From NCBI GenBank assembly GCA_963820035.1, contig CAWFYK010000007.1, positions 1 to 64,000 of the forward strand: a stretch of DNA of 64,000 nt, in the 5' to 3' direction. Under the pieces are notes generated by a model. That model saw only the letters and a program-made list of their open reading frames with translations, was not told where the DNA came from and did no database searches. Shown in pieces: positions 19,948-28,797 of this stretch. Positions within the stretch are counted from its first letter, which is position 1; every line of letters starts with the position of its first letter. This stretch comes from JAWWPG01 sp963820035. Its GTDB lineage: Bacteria; Actinomycetota; Actinomycetes; Propionibacteriales; Nocardioidaceae. Made by a program: the position numbers and the translations under genes.

Positions 19948-21594
19948 TTCTTCGCCCCCATAGTGACTTCGACCGGTACCGGCGACCGGGTGTTCTTCGA
20001 CGGGACGAAGCCGGCGGCCAACCGTTTGCTTCCGGCCGTAGAGCGTGGTGCGCTGCGCGAGCGTGCGCCCGATCGGCTCGACGATGGAACGGAACTCGGC
20101 CTCGTCGAGCTCCTGGCCGTGGCTCGCTCCCGCGGCCCGGGAGATGTTCTCGTCCATCAGCGTGCCGCCGAGGTCGTTCGCGCCGGCCTGCAGGATCTGG
20201 CGAGTGCCGACGATCCCGCACTTCACCCACGACGCCTGGACGTTCGGGATGGTGTCGCGGTACGCGATGCGGCCGACCGCGTGCATCAGCAGTACCTCGC
20301 GGAAGGTCGGCCCGCGCCGCGCCTTGCCCTGGATGAAGATCGGCGTGGCCATGTGCACGAACGGCAACGGCACGAACTCGGTGAAACCGCCGGTTTCCTT
20401 CTGCAGATCGCGGGTGCGGACGAGGTGACGGGCGACGTGCACCGGGCGTTCGACGGTGCCGTGCATGATCGTCACATTCGATTTCAGGCCGACTTCGTGC
20501 GCGGTCCGGTGCGCGAAAGCCATTCCTCGGTGTTCACTTTGTCGGGACAGATGACGGCGCGGACCTCGTCGTCGAGGATCTCCGCCGCGGTGCCGGGCAA
20601 GGTGGCGAGGCCCGCGTCCTTCAGCTTCACGAGGTAGTCGTGCAGCGGCATGTCGAGGCGGCGCGCGCCTTCGGTGACCTCCAGCGCCGTGAAGCCGTGG
20701 ACGTGGATCGAGGGCGCGACGTCTTTCACGGCGCGGGCGACATCGACGTAGTAGTCGCCGTCGAAGTCGGGGTGGATCCCACCCTGCAGGCACACTTCGG
20801 TCGCGCCGCAATCGACCGCTTCGACCACGCGGCGCTGCATCTCGTCCATCTCGACGAGGTACGGCTTGCCCCGGAGATTGAGCGAGAGCGGGCCCTTGGA
20901 GAACGCACAGAACTTGCACTTGAACGTGCAGACGTTCGTGTAGTTGATGTTGCGGTTGCGGACGAAGGTGACTTCGTCGCCGTTAATCTCCCGCCGAAGT
21001 TGGTCGGCGACTTCGGCGACCCGGACGACCTCGGGGCCGCGCGCGCCGAGCAGCGTGACGATCTCGTCGATACCGACCTCTTCGCCCGCGAGCACGCCCG
21101 CCAGCACCTCGCCGACGCGGACCACCGGCGGTCGCGCCCGCGCGGGCGCCGGGAGCAGCAGCGGCGGTTCCAGGTCGTCGCGACCCGGGCGACCACGCGG
21201 TGTCGCGTGCGAGACCCTCGAGGTCGGAGGCGACGAGCACTGCCGTGCGCACATCGGGGTGCAGCCATTCTTCGGGGCGCAGCACGAACTCGGGATAGAC
21301 CGTGAGCCGGGGCGCGAGGACGAACCCGGCCGCCTCGGTTGCATCCCGCAACCGTTCGAGCGCCGGCCACGGCCGCTCGGGGTTGACGTGGTCGATCGTG
21401 AGCGGCGAGACCCCGCCCCAGTCGTCGATTCCCGCCGCGAGCAACGGACACGAGGTCGTCGCTCAGGTTCGGCGGGGCTTGGAGGTGCACGTCGGCAGGA
21501 AGGATGATGCGCGCCGCCGCGATGGACCAGAGGAACTCGTCGGTCGGGCACGGCTCGGCGCGGTGCATCGCGGTGCCGGGCTTGGGCAGGAATT
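19944..21594 (-). pseudogene. fbiC: fbiC (FO synthase), 5' part missing, frameshifted
   Basis: FbiC makes the deazaflavin FO, the chromophore of F420, from tyrosine and a ribityl-aminouracil using two radical-SAM halves. The C-terminal CofH half is here: VTFVRNRNINYTNVCTFKCK then FCAFSKG with the CxxxCxxC cluster, EVCLQGGIHPDFDGDYYVDV, TGGFTEFVPLPFVHMATPIF and GANDLGGTLMDENISRAAGA. Upstream is the end of the CofG half: PPNL, GIDDWGGVSPLTIDHVNPER. Going further upstream the reading stops abruptly at NFLPKPGTAMH near 21,594; the CofG radical-SAM core that should follow is absent. Truncation is at the join with segment B and is probably not biological. Confidence 0.88.
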
Positions 21595-21600
21595 GTCCCG
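21590..21600. other. likely chimeric join between two genomes
   Basis: FbiC coding sequence ends here in mid-gene, and the next bases continue an unrelated leftward frame. Left of this point almost every gene is frameshifted; right of it nearly all are intact, and codon and gene content change to a Nocardioides-like set. No repeat or insertion-sequence end is visible at the point. Confidence 0.7.
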
Positions 21601-21810
21601 CAACCGGTCGTGCAGGTCCTCGGTGGCCACGAGCAGGTCGTCGATGGACACGTCCATGGACGGGTGCGGCAGGAAGGGGCCGTACTCGCTCATCCACGCC
21701 CCGATCGAGGCGACGCTCGCGCCGAGCAGGTCGGCCAGGTCGGGTAACCCGGCGGGGCCGGCGTGCAGGACGCCCTCAGGTGCGACGGCCGCTGTCAGTC
21801 TCGAGTTCAC
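21595..21810 (-). CDS. unknown protein, N-terminal part only
   Basis: Leftward frame from 21,810 giving about 71 residues: MNSRLTAAVAPEGVLHAGPA, LPDLADLLGASVASIGAWMS, then DVSIDDLLVATEDLHDRL. It is cut at the join with segment A, so only the N-terminus is present. It is divergent from the MarR gene at 21,905 and shares its palindromic operator, so it is probably the MarR target. I do not recognise the family. Confidence 0.5.
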
Positions 21811-21854
21811 GGGTTCTCCTCGTCCCCTCTGCCACGGACGATCCGCCGCAGGTA

Positions 21855-21887
21855 ACTTATAGACTCATACATTATGACCTCATAAGT
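21855..21887. promoter_or_regulatory. 33-bp nested palindrome, likely MarR operator
   Basis: Arms ACTTAT (21,855-21,860) and ATAAGT (21,882-21,887) and inner arms TCATA (21,865-21,869) and TATGA (21,873-21,877) share one centre at 21,871. It lies between the divergent truncated gene and the marR gene, in AT-rich DNA, and fits autoregulation by the MarR protein. Confidence 0.65.
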
Positions 21888-21904
21888 CAAAGTAGGGTGA
21901 TGGG

Positions 21905-22339
21905 ATGGAGAAGGATCGGGACGACGCGTACGCAGAGCTGGCCGACATGATCCTGAACATCAGCCGGCTGATCCGCGTGCGTACCCCGGCAGGCACAGAC
22001 GTGGTGCCGCTGACGCCGAACGAGAGGCAGGTCATGCGGGTCGTGGACCTCTTCCCGGGCAGCTCGCCGACGCAGATCGCCGAGCGGACCCGGTTGCAGC
22101 GAACCAACGTGAGCACCGCGCTGCGCGGCCTGGAGAGGAAGGGCATGGTCGTCCGCACATCCGCCGGCGGTCGGAGCGTGTCGGTCACGCCGACCGATCT
22201 CGCCGTGAGCAATCTGCAGATCCTCAAGTCGGAATGGTCCCAACAGATCTCTGACGCGCTCCCCAACGACCTTCCGGCTGTACGCCGCTGCAACCAGCTC
22301 CTGGGCCAGCTCGAGCTGAACCTCACCACGGCCGAATAG
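21905..22339 (+). CDS. MarR family transcriptional regulator
   Basis: Intact, 144 residues. The winged helix is in LTPNERQVMRVVDLFPGSSP, TQIAERTRLQRTNVSTALRG as recognition helix, and LERKGMVVRTSAGGRSVSVT as wing; flanking helices form the dimer interface. It should repress itself and the divergent gene through the palindrome at 21,855-21,887 and respond to a small ligand. Start ATG 21,905 follows a weak AGGGTGATGGG. First complete gene of segment B. Confidence 0.85.
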   Translation: MEKDRDDAYAELADMILNISRLIRVRTPAGTDVVPLTPNERQVMRVVDLFPGSSPTQIAERTRLQRTNVSTALRGLERKGMVVRTSAGGRSVSVTPTDLAVSNLQILKSEWSQQISDALPNDLPAVRRCNQLLGQLELNLTTAE

Positions 22340-22370
22340 GCACCCGGCTGCTCAAGCGCAACGCGCCAAG

Positions 22371-22960
22371 TCAGATCTGGTTGCCGAACACGGCCATGAT
22401 CGTCTGGATGCGGGCTCCGCCTTCGGCGAGCTGGGTGTCGATGGTGTGTCGGAATCTGTGTGCGGTGATCGTCGATTTGCCGGCCGAGGCCAGGTCGATG
22501 AGCGGTTGCAGCGCTTCGGCGGCCTGTGGGTGCAGCGCATGCTGCGTTCTGTGTATCCCTTGCCGACTGGGATCCGCAGTCGTGGGTGGCCGTCGGGGTA
22601 GGTGTTGAGGCACTCGACGGCGAGGCGGCGGATCTGGTCGCGTCGGGCGCCGCTCCAGCGGGCAACGATCAGCGCGGCGCGCTGATAGGGGTTGGGTAAC
22701 TGGTCGACGGCGGGCATGAGCTTGGCGACTTCGTGGTCGGGGATGAACCGGGGCAGCGGTTTGGGGATCTTCGGGATGTCTCGGCGGGTGAACAGCACCC
22801 GCGTCGGGACGTCGTCCCAGCCCCAGGCGGCGGTCCCGGTCACGAACCGGGTGATCAGGGTGACGACTGTTCGCCGGTAGCTGATCCTCGCTTGGGACGC
22901 GGGCAGTTGCGTCGGACTCAGCTTGGCGGCCACGTTCCCGCGGGGCTGCCGACCTCCCAC
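22371..22960 (-). pseudogene. tyrosine recombinase/integrase remnant
   Basis: Two overlapping leftward frames join near 22,550 into one about 195-residue protein. It reads LPRFIPDHEVAKLMPAVDQL, QRAALIVARWSGARRDQIRR with the first catalytic Arg, and after the shift AHRFRHTIDTQLAEGGARIQ with the HxxR pair. It stops at MAVFGNQI, before the expected nucleophile Tyr. The N-terminal arm-binding part is also reduced. So the gene is frameshifted and truncated at its end and should be inactive. It marks mobile-element debris between MarR and the VOC gene. Confidence 0.75.
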
Positions 22961-23307
22961 TCGTGGCCGAACGGGTCAACGAGTCTTCCGAGGCGCCAGC
23001 CGTGCTGGTCGCCGACCGGCGACTCCTGTGTCGCGCCAGCGTCGAGGGCTTGGGTCATCATCGCGTCCGGATCGTCTACGACCAGCAGGGTGCGGCCGGT
23101 CGCGCTGCTGATGGACTTGGGACTGAAGCGGCCGGGGATTGATCCAGCTGCGGCCACCCAGAAGGCGGCATCGCCGACGGCCAGCTGTGCCACGATATCT
23201 TCGCCATCACCGACCTGATGGAGGATCGTCGCGCCGAATGCAGCCTGGTAGAACGCTACGGCCGCAGCACCCCGGTCGACCCACAGCTGAGGCTGGATGC
23301 TGGTCAC
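22918..23307 (-). CDS. VOC (glyoxalase/PhnB-like) family protein
   Basis: Intact, 129 residues, two beta-alpha-beta-beta-beta modules. It starts TSIQPQLWVDRGAAAVAFYQ and has AFYQAAFGATILHQVGDGED, AFWVAAAGSIPGRFSPKSIS, TLLVVDDPDAMMTQALDAGA and the end GRLVDPFGHEWEV. The final DPFGHEW motif is common in PhnB-like and bleomycin-resistance-type proteins. Metal ligands and substrate cannot be assigned. Its 3' end overlaps the start of the recombinase remnant. Confidence 0.82.
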   Translation of the reverse strand: MTSIQPQLWVDRGAAAVAFYQAAFGATILHQVGDGEDIVAQLAVGDAAFWVAAAGSIPGRFSPKSISSATGRTLLVVDDPDAMMTQALDAGATQESPVGDQHGWRLGRLVDPFGHEWEVGSPAGTWPPS

Positions 23308-23417
23308 GACTTCTCCTGGTGTCGAGGATCTGGGTAAGACTCATCTTCTCAGCCACCGGAACCGTTGCCGACTCCGGTACCGGTTGTGCTGGCCGCGTGG
23401 TGCGAAATGGCGCGACT

Positions 23418-23935
23418 TCAGTTCTGCGTGGCGTTGGCCGCACTACCGCCGCCGGTTCGTGGCCCCCCGATCAGCGTTGCCGAGCACAGGGCCAGCAGCG
23501 TGACGGTGGCGAAGATGGCTGCCAAATGGGTGGCCAGCGGGCCGCCGTCGTACATCGTGGTGCCGACGGCGGCCGGGGCGAGGACGATGAGCATTAGCGC
23601 AGGTGAGTTGATTCGTCGAAGACCCATGATCGACAGAGCCGCGGGCGCGGCGAAGGCGACCGTGCTCCCCACGCGAAGAGCGTTGATCTGTGCCACCGCT
23701 GTATCAGTGCCCGGAATGAACAGGATGGTCAAGCGGTAGACATCGCGCCGCAGTGGAAGGCCAGACCGAGCAGCCCGAGGACAGCCAGGACGACATCGGC
23801 GGGATGGAGCCGGACACTGACTCGACGCCACGGCAATACCGGCACCACCACGCGGGCCATGCCGATGGCCACCACAACGACGACCAGAGACACGACGTAA
23901 GACCTCCACACCAGACTGGGCGTACTGGGCGACAA
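23418..23935 (-). pseudogene. small multi-span membrane protein, single frameshift
   Basis: Leftward frame from 23,935, MSPSTPSLVWRSYVVSLVVV, holds two hydrophobic segments (ending LGLLGLAFHCGAM) and stops at 23,729. The other frame picks up at once with RLTILFIPGTDTAVAQINAL and continues with three more spans, such as LMLIVLAPAAVGTTMYDGGP and HLAAIFATVTLLALCSATLI. One indel near 23,735 explains both. The joined protein is about 172 residues with four to five spans. I do not recognise the family. Confidence 0.6.
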
Positions 23936-24056
23936 ACACGCCCAGACGCCACCAGATGCCGCTGATCCGGATGGCTGGCCTCGGCAGCTGTCAGATGACG
24001 ATGGTCACGCGGAGCGTGCCATAGAGGGATCCGCCGACGGGGAGCTCGCATCGGAA

Positions 24057-24500
24057 TCACGGGTCCCCGACCACAGGTCCTTCGTGGGCAAGGCGCCCGA
24101 GGACGCGTAGTACGGCTGCGAGATCCTCCGCGGGTACGTCGTGCAGCGCGGGTGGTGGTTCGTGGAGGATTGAGTCGGCGCGTCCTGCTGCACTGCGACC
24201 GGTCGGGGTCAATTGCACCAGGTTCGCCCGTCGGTCCGTGGGATGAGGGGTTCTACGCGCCAGCCCGCGTTCTTCCAGGTCGTCCACGATCAGCGTGACG
24301 TAGGGCGGATCAGCAGCAAGACGTCCAGCGAGCTCTCGTTGGGTGCGTGGTTGCGTCGCCAATTGTCGTAGCGCGAGCACCCGCGTCCAGCTCAGACCGA
24401 GGGTCTGTGACGCCGCGATCTTGCGGTCTCGATCAAGTGCCACCTCCGAGATGGCGCGCCAGGCGTCGCGGACCAGATCGGAACCGGGTCCGTCCATCAC
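24057..24500 (-). CDS. MarR family transcriptional regulator
   Basis: Intact, 147 residues. The DNA-binding part is LGLSWTRVLALRQLATQPRT, QRELAGRLAADPPYVTLIVD and LEERGLARRTPHPTDRRANL, a standard MarR winged helix with the RRxxxxDRR wing. Its start overlaps the stop of the upstream SDR gene by four bases (ATGA), so the regulator is made from the same message as the SDR. The palindrome at 25,285-25,327 ahead of that SDR is its probable operator. Confidence 0.87.
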   Translation of the reverse strand: MMDGPGSDLVRDAWRAISEVALDRDRKIAASQTLGLSWTRVLALRQLATQPRTQRELAGRLAADPPYVTLIVDDLEERGLARRTPHPTDRRANLVQLTPTGRSAAGRADSILHEPPPALHDVPAEDLAAVLRVLGRLAHEGPVVGDP

Positions 24501-25270
24501 TCCTCCTGACCCTTCGATCGCGCAGCCAGCCAGGCGTCGAAGTCGCGGGCGACGATCCGCTCGTCGTGAACATCGGCGGCATCCGGAGAAGCCAGCCAGA
24601 CGATCGGCGGGCCCATGATTGCGGGGTCCAGTAGCTTGCCGCGTAGCTCGTCTCTTTGCTGGTCGGGGACCATCCCGGTGTCGGTAGCTCCGCCCGGCAG
24701 CAGCATGTTGGAGGTGACCGACGTATCGGCGAGGTCGGCCGCCATCACGCGGGCCAGCGCCTCCACGGCGGCACCGGAGGGTCCATAGGGGACGAAACCG
24801 CGCCGGGTCATCGTCTGCTCGCTCATCGAGATGGTGATCACGCGACCCCCGCCGGCGCTCAGCATCCGTGGAATCACCTCGCTGGCGACCAGGAACGTCC
24901 CGGTGGCCTTGGTTTCCAGCACGTCGCGAAAACCCGCGAGAGGCACCTCCCAGAACGGCTGGGGCTCGGTCATGAACTGCGGGTTGACGGTGCGCATCCC
25001 GATTCCTGCGTTGCTGACCAGGACGTCCAGGCCATCGAACCTCGCGTAGACGCGGTCGATCGCCACGGACACCGAACTCGGATCCCGGACATCGAGCTCG
25101 ACCCCCAAAGCTCGGGAGCCGAGTTCCTTCGCGGTCGCGCCTGCCCGATCCTGATCACGACTAGTCACCACCACCCGGGCGCCCGCCTGCGCCAGCGCGC
25201 GTGCCATCGCGAGCCCGAGCCCACTCGTGCCACCGGTCACCAAAACGCGAGTACCGCCAAGCTGTATCAC
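24497..25270 (-). CDS. short-chain dehydrogenase/reductase
   Basis: Intact, 257 residues. TGGTSGLGLAMARALAQAGA is the cofactor-binding site and NAGIGMRTVNP the NAG motif. The catalytic region is VITISMSEQTMTRRGFVPYG followed by PSGAAVEALARVMA, where the usual YxxxK Lys is replaced: the reading is YGPSGAA, so the Lys is absent. That would weaken or change activity. The C-terminus VHDERIVARDFDAWLAARSK is charged. First gene of a two-gene operon with marR at 24,057. Confidence 0.82.
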   Translation of the reverse strand: MIQLGGTRVLVTGGTSGLGLAMARALAQAGARVVVTSRDQDRAGATAKELGSRALGVELDVRDPSSVSVAIDRVYARFDGLDVLVSNAGIGMRTVNPQFMTEPQPFWEVPLAGFRDVLETKATGTFLVASEVIPRMLSAGGGRVITISMSEQTMTRRGFVPYGPSGAAVEALARVMAADLADTSVTSNMLLPGGATDTGMVPDQQRDELRGKLLDPAIMGPPIVWLASPDAADVHDERIVARDFDAWLAARSKGQEE

Positions 25271-25284
25271 TGTGATCGCCTTCC

Positions 25285-25327
25285 TTACACCTACCGTGAT
25301 ATCTATATAACTATCATAGTAGTGTAA
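25285..25327. promoter_or_regulatory. inverted repeat in SDR-marR promoter
   Basis: TTACACCTAC (25,285-25,294) is mirrored by GTAGTGTAA (25,319-25,327) with one bulged base, and the 11-mer ACTATCATAGT (25,310-25,320) is itself palindromic. The AT-rich core GATATCTATATAACTATC likely contains the -10 box. Suits control by the downstream MarR protein. Confidence 0.55.
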
Positions 25328-25800
25328 CGAGTCACCGACTTCCGGCCAGTTGGACCAGCCGTACCGTCCCGATTGCCGAAGGGCCAGTGCGAGCCGATGC
25401 CGATGGAGCGTCTTTCGTAGGCGGCGGCGACGAACCGGAACAGCAGTTGTGCTCCGGTGTTGTCGAGTGGTGCGAACCCGAGTTCGTCGATGATGATGAG
25501 TGCAGCTAGCCGTCTGTCCACCGGACCCAAAGCGAACTGCGTCAGGATGTACCCCGCGGTCTGGTCCGGCGTGGCAGAGGTGACGTACTTGCGGTAGTCG
25601 CGGATCACGTCGCGGAACCCGATCATGTCGAGAAGCGCCTCGGCAGCCCCGACCGCGAACTCGTCCGGCTGCTCCCGCGATGGCAGGCCGTGGGGAGGCG
25701 TGTAGTGCATCTCCAGAGCTTCGATCGCGTCCAGGCGTAGCTGCACCCCGCCGGTCGAGTTGGCCCGCACGACCACTTGCGAGCGAGGCTCAGCCCTTCG
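25303..25800 (-). pseudogene. IS21-type IstB fragment fused to unknown debris
   Basis: The lower part, read leftward, gives LAALIIIDELGFAPLDNTGA then QLLFRFVAAAYERRSIGIGS and HWPFGN, the Walker B and sensor region of IstB, the ATPase helper of IS21 elements. The Walker A domain before it and the C-terminal end are missing. The part from about 25,510 to 25,800 (ALEMHYTPPHGLPSREQPDE, EALLDMIGFRDVIRDYRKYV) is not IstB and I do not recognise it. No terminal inverted repeats were seen. Remnant only. Confidence 0.65.
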
Positions 25801-25893
25801 CTCATACCGTCTAGCGGAACAGTGCTTTCCCGAGCCGCTGAGCACCGCGACCCATCCGGGCTGTCTTCGGCACGGCGGGGTTATGGTGCGCTC

Positions 25894-27009
25894 ATGGCTC
25901 GACGGATATACCTGCACATCGGGACGATGAAGTCTGCGACGACCTATCTCCAGGAACTCGGAGAGCTCAATGCGGATCTGCTGGCGGAGGCGGGTGTTTA
26001 CTGGCCGACCGTCGACCGCTACCACGCGATCCGAGACTTCTTCGGCCAGTCGTTCGAGGGCACGGACGTCACGGGTAGCTGGGGCGAGCTTGTGCAGGAG
26101 ATCGAGAGGCATGACGGCGACGTGCTCTACTCCAACGAGCTTCTTGCCTCCCTGAACCCCCGGCAGACGGGCCGCATCGTCGATGCCTTTTCCCTGGCCG
26201 AAGTGCATGTGATCATCACGGCTCGCGACCTGGCCCGGGTGATGCCGGGGCACTGGCAGACCACGATTCGCAACGGGAGCACGGTCGGCTGGCTGGACTT
26301 CGCTGCGGGTGCCTGCGCGGACGGGTTTGGGGGCGACGGCGTACGACGCAATCCCGCGGTCGGCAAGAACGACCGCAGCGAGGTGGAGCGGTTACGCGAC
26401 CGGTTCTGGTGGCAGCACGACGTAGCCGCCATCATCAAGCGGTGGAAGCAGTTCGTGCCCACTGAGCGAATCACTCTCGTGACCGTCCCGCCCGCCGGCA
26501 GCGACCGCGATCTGGTTGCGCGTCGCTTCGGCCGGGCGGTCGGCGTGTCTCTCGACGGCCTGGCGCAACCGAGCGGGTTCAGCAACAGCTCGTTGGGCGC
26601 CTACTCCGCCGAGCTGATGCGGCGGCTCAACGGCGATATGGCTGACGTGGATCGAACGGAGCGGAAGTATGGCTTCCGGGACGCCCTCGCGAGGGCGGTT
26701 CTCGCCGTGCGAGCAGACACCGAGCCTGGCTATGCGTTGTCGCAGTCCCAGCAGGACTGGGTGGCCCGGCGCGCCGGTGTCATGATCGAGGCGATAGCTA
26801 GCTCCGGGATAACCGTCGAAGGAAGTCTCGACGACCTACGACCGGCGCCACATCCGCCGTCAGGGATTGTCGATCCGGCCGATGCCTCCGAGCAGCAGCT
26901 CCTAGAGGCAGCCTCGCACGGTCTGATCGGCATGGTCAAGGTCGTGGCTGGTCTACAGATGGAGCGCGACGCGCCTCGCCAAAAGGAGACGCACCCCATG
27001 CGCAGCTGA
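25894..27009 (+). CDS. sulfotransferase-like P-loop protein
   Basis: Intact, 371 residues from ATG 25,894. It opens ARRIYLHIGTMKSATTYLQE, a phosphosulfate-binding loop of the form GxxKxxTTxLQ, with VLYSNELLASLNPRQ and VHVIITARDLARVMPGHWQT giving the RDLARVxPxxW 3'-phosphate site. This is the actinobacterial branch usually labelled sulfotransferase family, distant from the segment A enzyme. The C-terminal third is helical, possibly acceptor-binding. It sits alone in the accessory island between IS21 debris and the integrase region. Acceptor unknown. Confidence 0.75.
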   Translation: MARRIYLHIGTMKSATTYLQELGELNADLLAEAGVYWPTVDRYHAIRDFFGQSFEGTDVTGSWGELVQEIERHDGDVLYSNELLASLNPRQTGRIVDAFSLAEVHVIITARDLARVMPGHWQTTIRNGSTVGWLDFAAGACADGFGGDGVRRNPAVGKNDRSEVERLRDRFWWQHDVAAIIKRWKQFVPTERITLVTVPPAGSDRDLVARRFGRAVGVSLDGLAQPSGFSNSSLGAYSAELMRRLNGDMADVDRTERKYGFRDALARAVLAVRADTEPGYALSQSQQDWVARRAGVMIEAIASSGITVEGSLDDLRPAPHPPSGIVDPADASEQQLLEAASHGLIGMVKVVAGLQMERDAPRQKETHPMRS

Positions 27010-27525
27010 CAGCCGCCGGTGCGAACGCCGCGTGCGGAACTCAGCCATACATCTTCCACGCGGGTGGGACGGGCAGCGGCGTGGTCACCTTGACGATCAA
27101 CGGCGCGACACAGGTGGCCGGGATAAAGACCCTTCCATTCGGAGCTGAGAGGCACCTTTTGTACGGCGCCGCCAGTCAGTCACGCATCAGTTGAAGAACA
27201 CAGGAGGCGTGGTGAGTTGCTTCATCAAACGAAACGGAGTGGTCATCGATCGAGACAGAGGCAATGTAGCTAGCTGTTTTGCCTCCTGATCACACGCGGC
27301 GCCGTCCGCCGTCGGCCCAGTTGAGGTGTTGCCTTGCGCACGTTGGGGCAGTTCCTGCGCGAGTTCAGCCACGGGCATGTCAGTCAGCTCGCCGCGGTGG
27401 CCCGGGGCATCTGGTCTGCCCCCGGATCCATAGCCCATTCTGGGCGGGATGCAGCGCCATGCCGGCGCGGCGCAGCTGGCGCTGGGACTCCCTGTCACGC
27501 CCCTTCGGCTTCCGTCCGTGGGTCG
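27010..27525. other. intergenic stretch with possible coding remnant
   Basis: No intact gene. A rightward frame overlapping the sulfotransferase stop reads ACGTQPYIFHAGGTGSGVVT then LTINGATQVAGIKTLPFGAE and ends with TGA near 27,193; it looks coding but has no start of its own and may be a fragment of a secreted protein. The rest, up to the integrase stop, shows nothing I can name. Confidence 0.35.
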
Positions 27526-28796
27526 CTATGCGACGGCTCCAGCGTCGGGATCGGCGTCTGCCATGGCCAAGATCTCGTCTTCGCCGTCGACCGGCGGCAT
27601 CGCAAGGAGTGCGCCGTCCGGGTGGCGCGGGCGGAGGGTTCGTTCCAGATGCGAAGCAGGCGTCAGGTCGATGGTGCGATCCGGCTCGATGTAGTGGCCC
27701 TCGGTGATCGCGGTCGATGTATGGCCGAGGTAGGTCGCTGCCGCATCGCTGCCCATGCCGCGGGCGATGACTGTTGCTCCGGTCCTTCGGTACCAGCGGA
27801 GACTGATACCAAGCTCCCCGAGCCCAGCGATCTTGAGGAAGTCGCGGAACGTGCGCCGCACGTTGTACGGGCTGAGCGGGCCACCGGTCCGGTTGGCGAA
27901 GATCGTTCGGTCTTGCATCTCCACCTAGTGCGGCGATTCGCCGCCGCAGCACTTCTGCGGCGAATGCCGGTACGGGGAGGTGGCGGATCGATGCGTCGGT
28001 CTTGGGGCGATCCTGGCGCACCGTGCCGGCGCCTTTGCGCTGCACGACGGTGCCGTTGACATGGGCCACCATCCCGGTCACGCCGTCCGTGATGTCGCAG
28101 GGCCGCAGGGCGAGTACCTCGCCGGTCCGCATAGCTGTTCCCAGCAGCACCTCGATGATGTCGCGGACCTGCCCGTCGTTCTTCGGGCCGCGAGCCTTGG
28201 GGTCTGTTCGCCAGGTCGCCGCCGACTGGCGGATGGCGGCGATCTGCTCCAGGGTCAACGCCTGCGGCGCGCCCTTCTGCCGGGGAAGCGGCGAGGTCCC
28301 CTGCACTGGGCTGCGGGTTATGGCGTCGTGACGCAGCGCGAACGAGAACATCAGGTTCAGCAGGGTGCGAGACTGCTTGGCCCGGGAGACAGACAGCTGA
28401 CGCTCCGCCTTGAGGAACCACTCGACCCGTCCGGTGGTGATCTCGGCGAGAGTGTAGTGCTCGAACGCAGGCAGGACGTGCAGCCGCAGATTGTCACGGT
28501 AGTTCTGCCTGGTGCCCTCGGCGAGGTCACGCAGCTCGAGGTCGGCCAGCCACAGCTGCGCCAGGTCGACGAACGGGCTGGCAGCCTCGCAGCGACCTGC
28601 CGCTGCTCGGCTCGGGCCGGTCAGCGAGCCGCTCCTTGAGCCGATGACGGGCGGCGGCGGCGGTCCGGGCGGCGACTCGGATCTGCCGGACTCTGCCGTC
28701 ATGGTCGCGGAAACGGGTCTCGGCGACCACGCTGCGGCCGCAGCGACGGACGTTGATCGACCCGTAGGCGCCGATGGGGGTCTTGGGGCGAGCCAT
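27526..28796 (-). pseudogene. phage/ICE-type tyrosine integrase, two frameshifts
   Basis: Three leftward frames join into one integrase of about 420 residues. From ATG 28,796: ARPKTPIGAYGSINVRRCGR (arm-binding), a shift near 28,610, then FVDLAQLWLADLELRDLAEG (SAM-like core domain) and VLLGTAMRTGEVLALRPCDI with the first catalytic Arg. After a second shift near 27,930 come SPYNVRRTFRDFLKIAGL, LRWYRRTGATVIARGMGSDA, YLGHTSTAITEGHYIEP with HxxR-like and Tyr residues. The Tyr (in GHYIEP) is present, but the usual HxxR is WYRR. With two shifts it is probably dead. It lies beside an excisionase and a tRNA, as in integrative elements. Confidence 0.82.
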
Positions 28797-28797
28797 C

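Noticed and set aside
1..21594. Programmed frameshifting or four-base codons as the reason for the many frame breaks
   Set aside because: No common slippery sequence or stimulatory structure appears, inserted bases differ, and dozens of unrelated housekeeping genes are affected. A mixed-strain consensus explains it better.
1..21594. Text-wrapping artefact with one extra base at a fixed interval
   Set aside because: Distances between insertions in the exonuclease-like gene (712, 745, 756, 1000, 1091, 1137, 1279) are irregular.
25303..26253. A 316-codon leftward frame opposite the sulfotransferase as a full IstB gene
   Set aside because: Only the lower 200 bases match IstB; the upper part is the antisense of the sulfotransferase gene.
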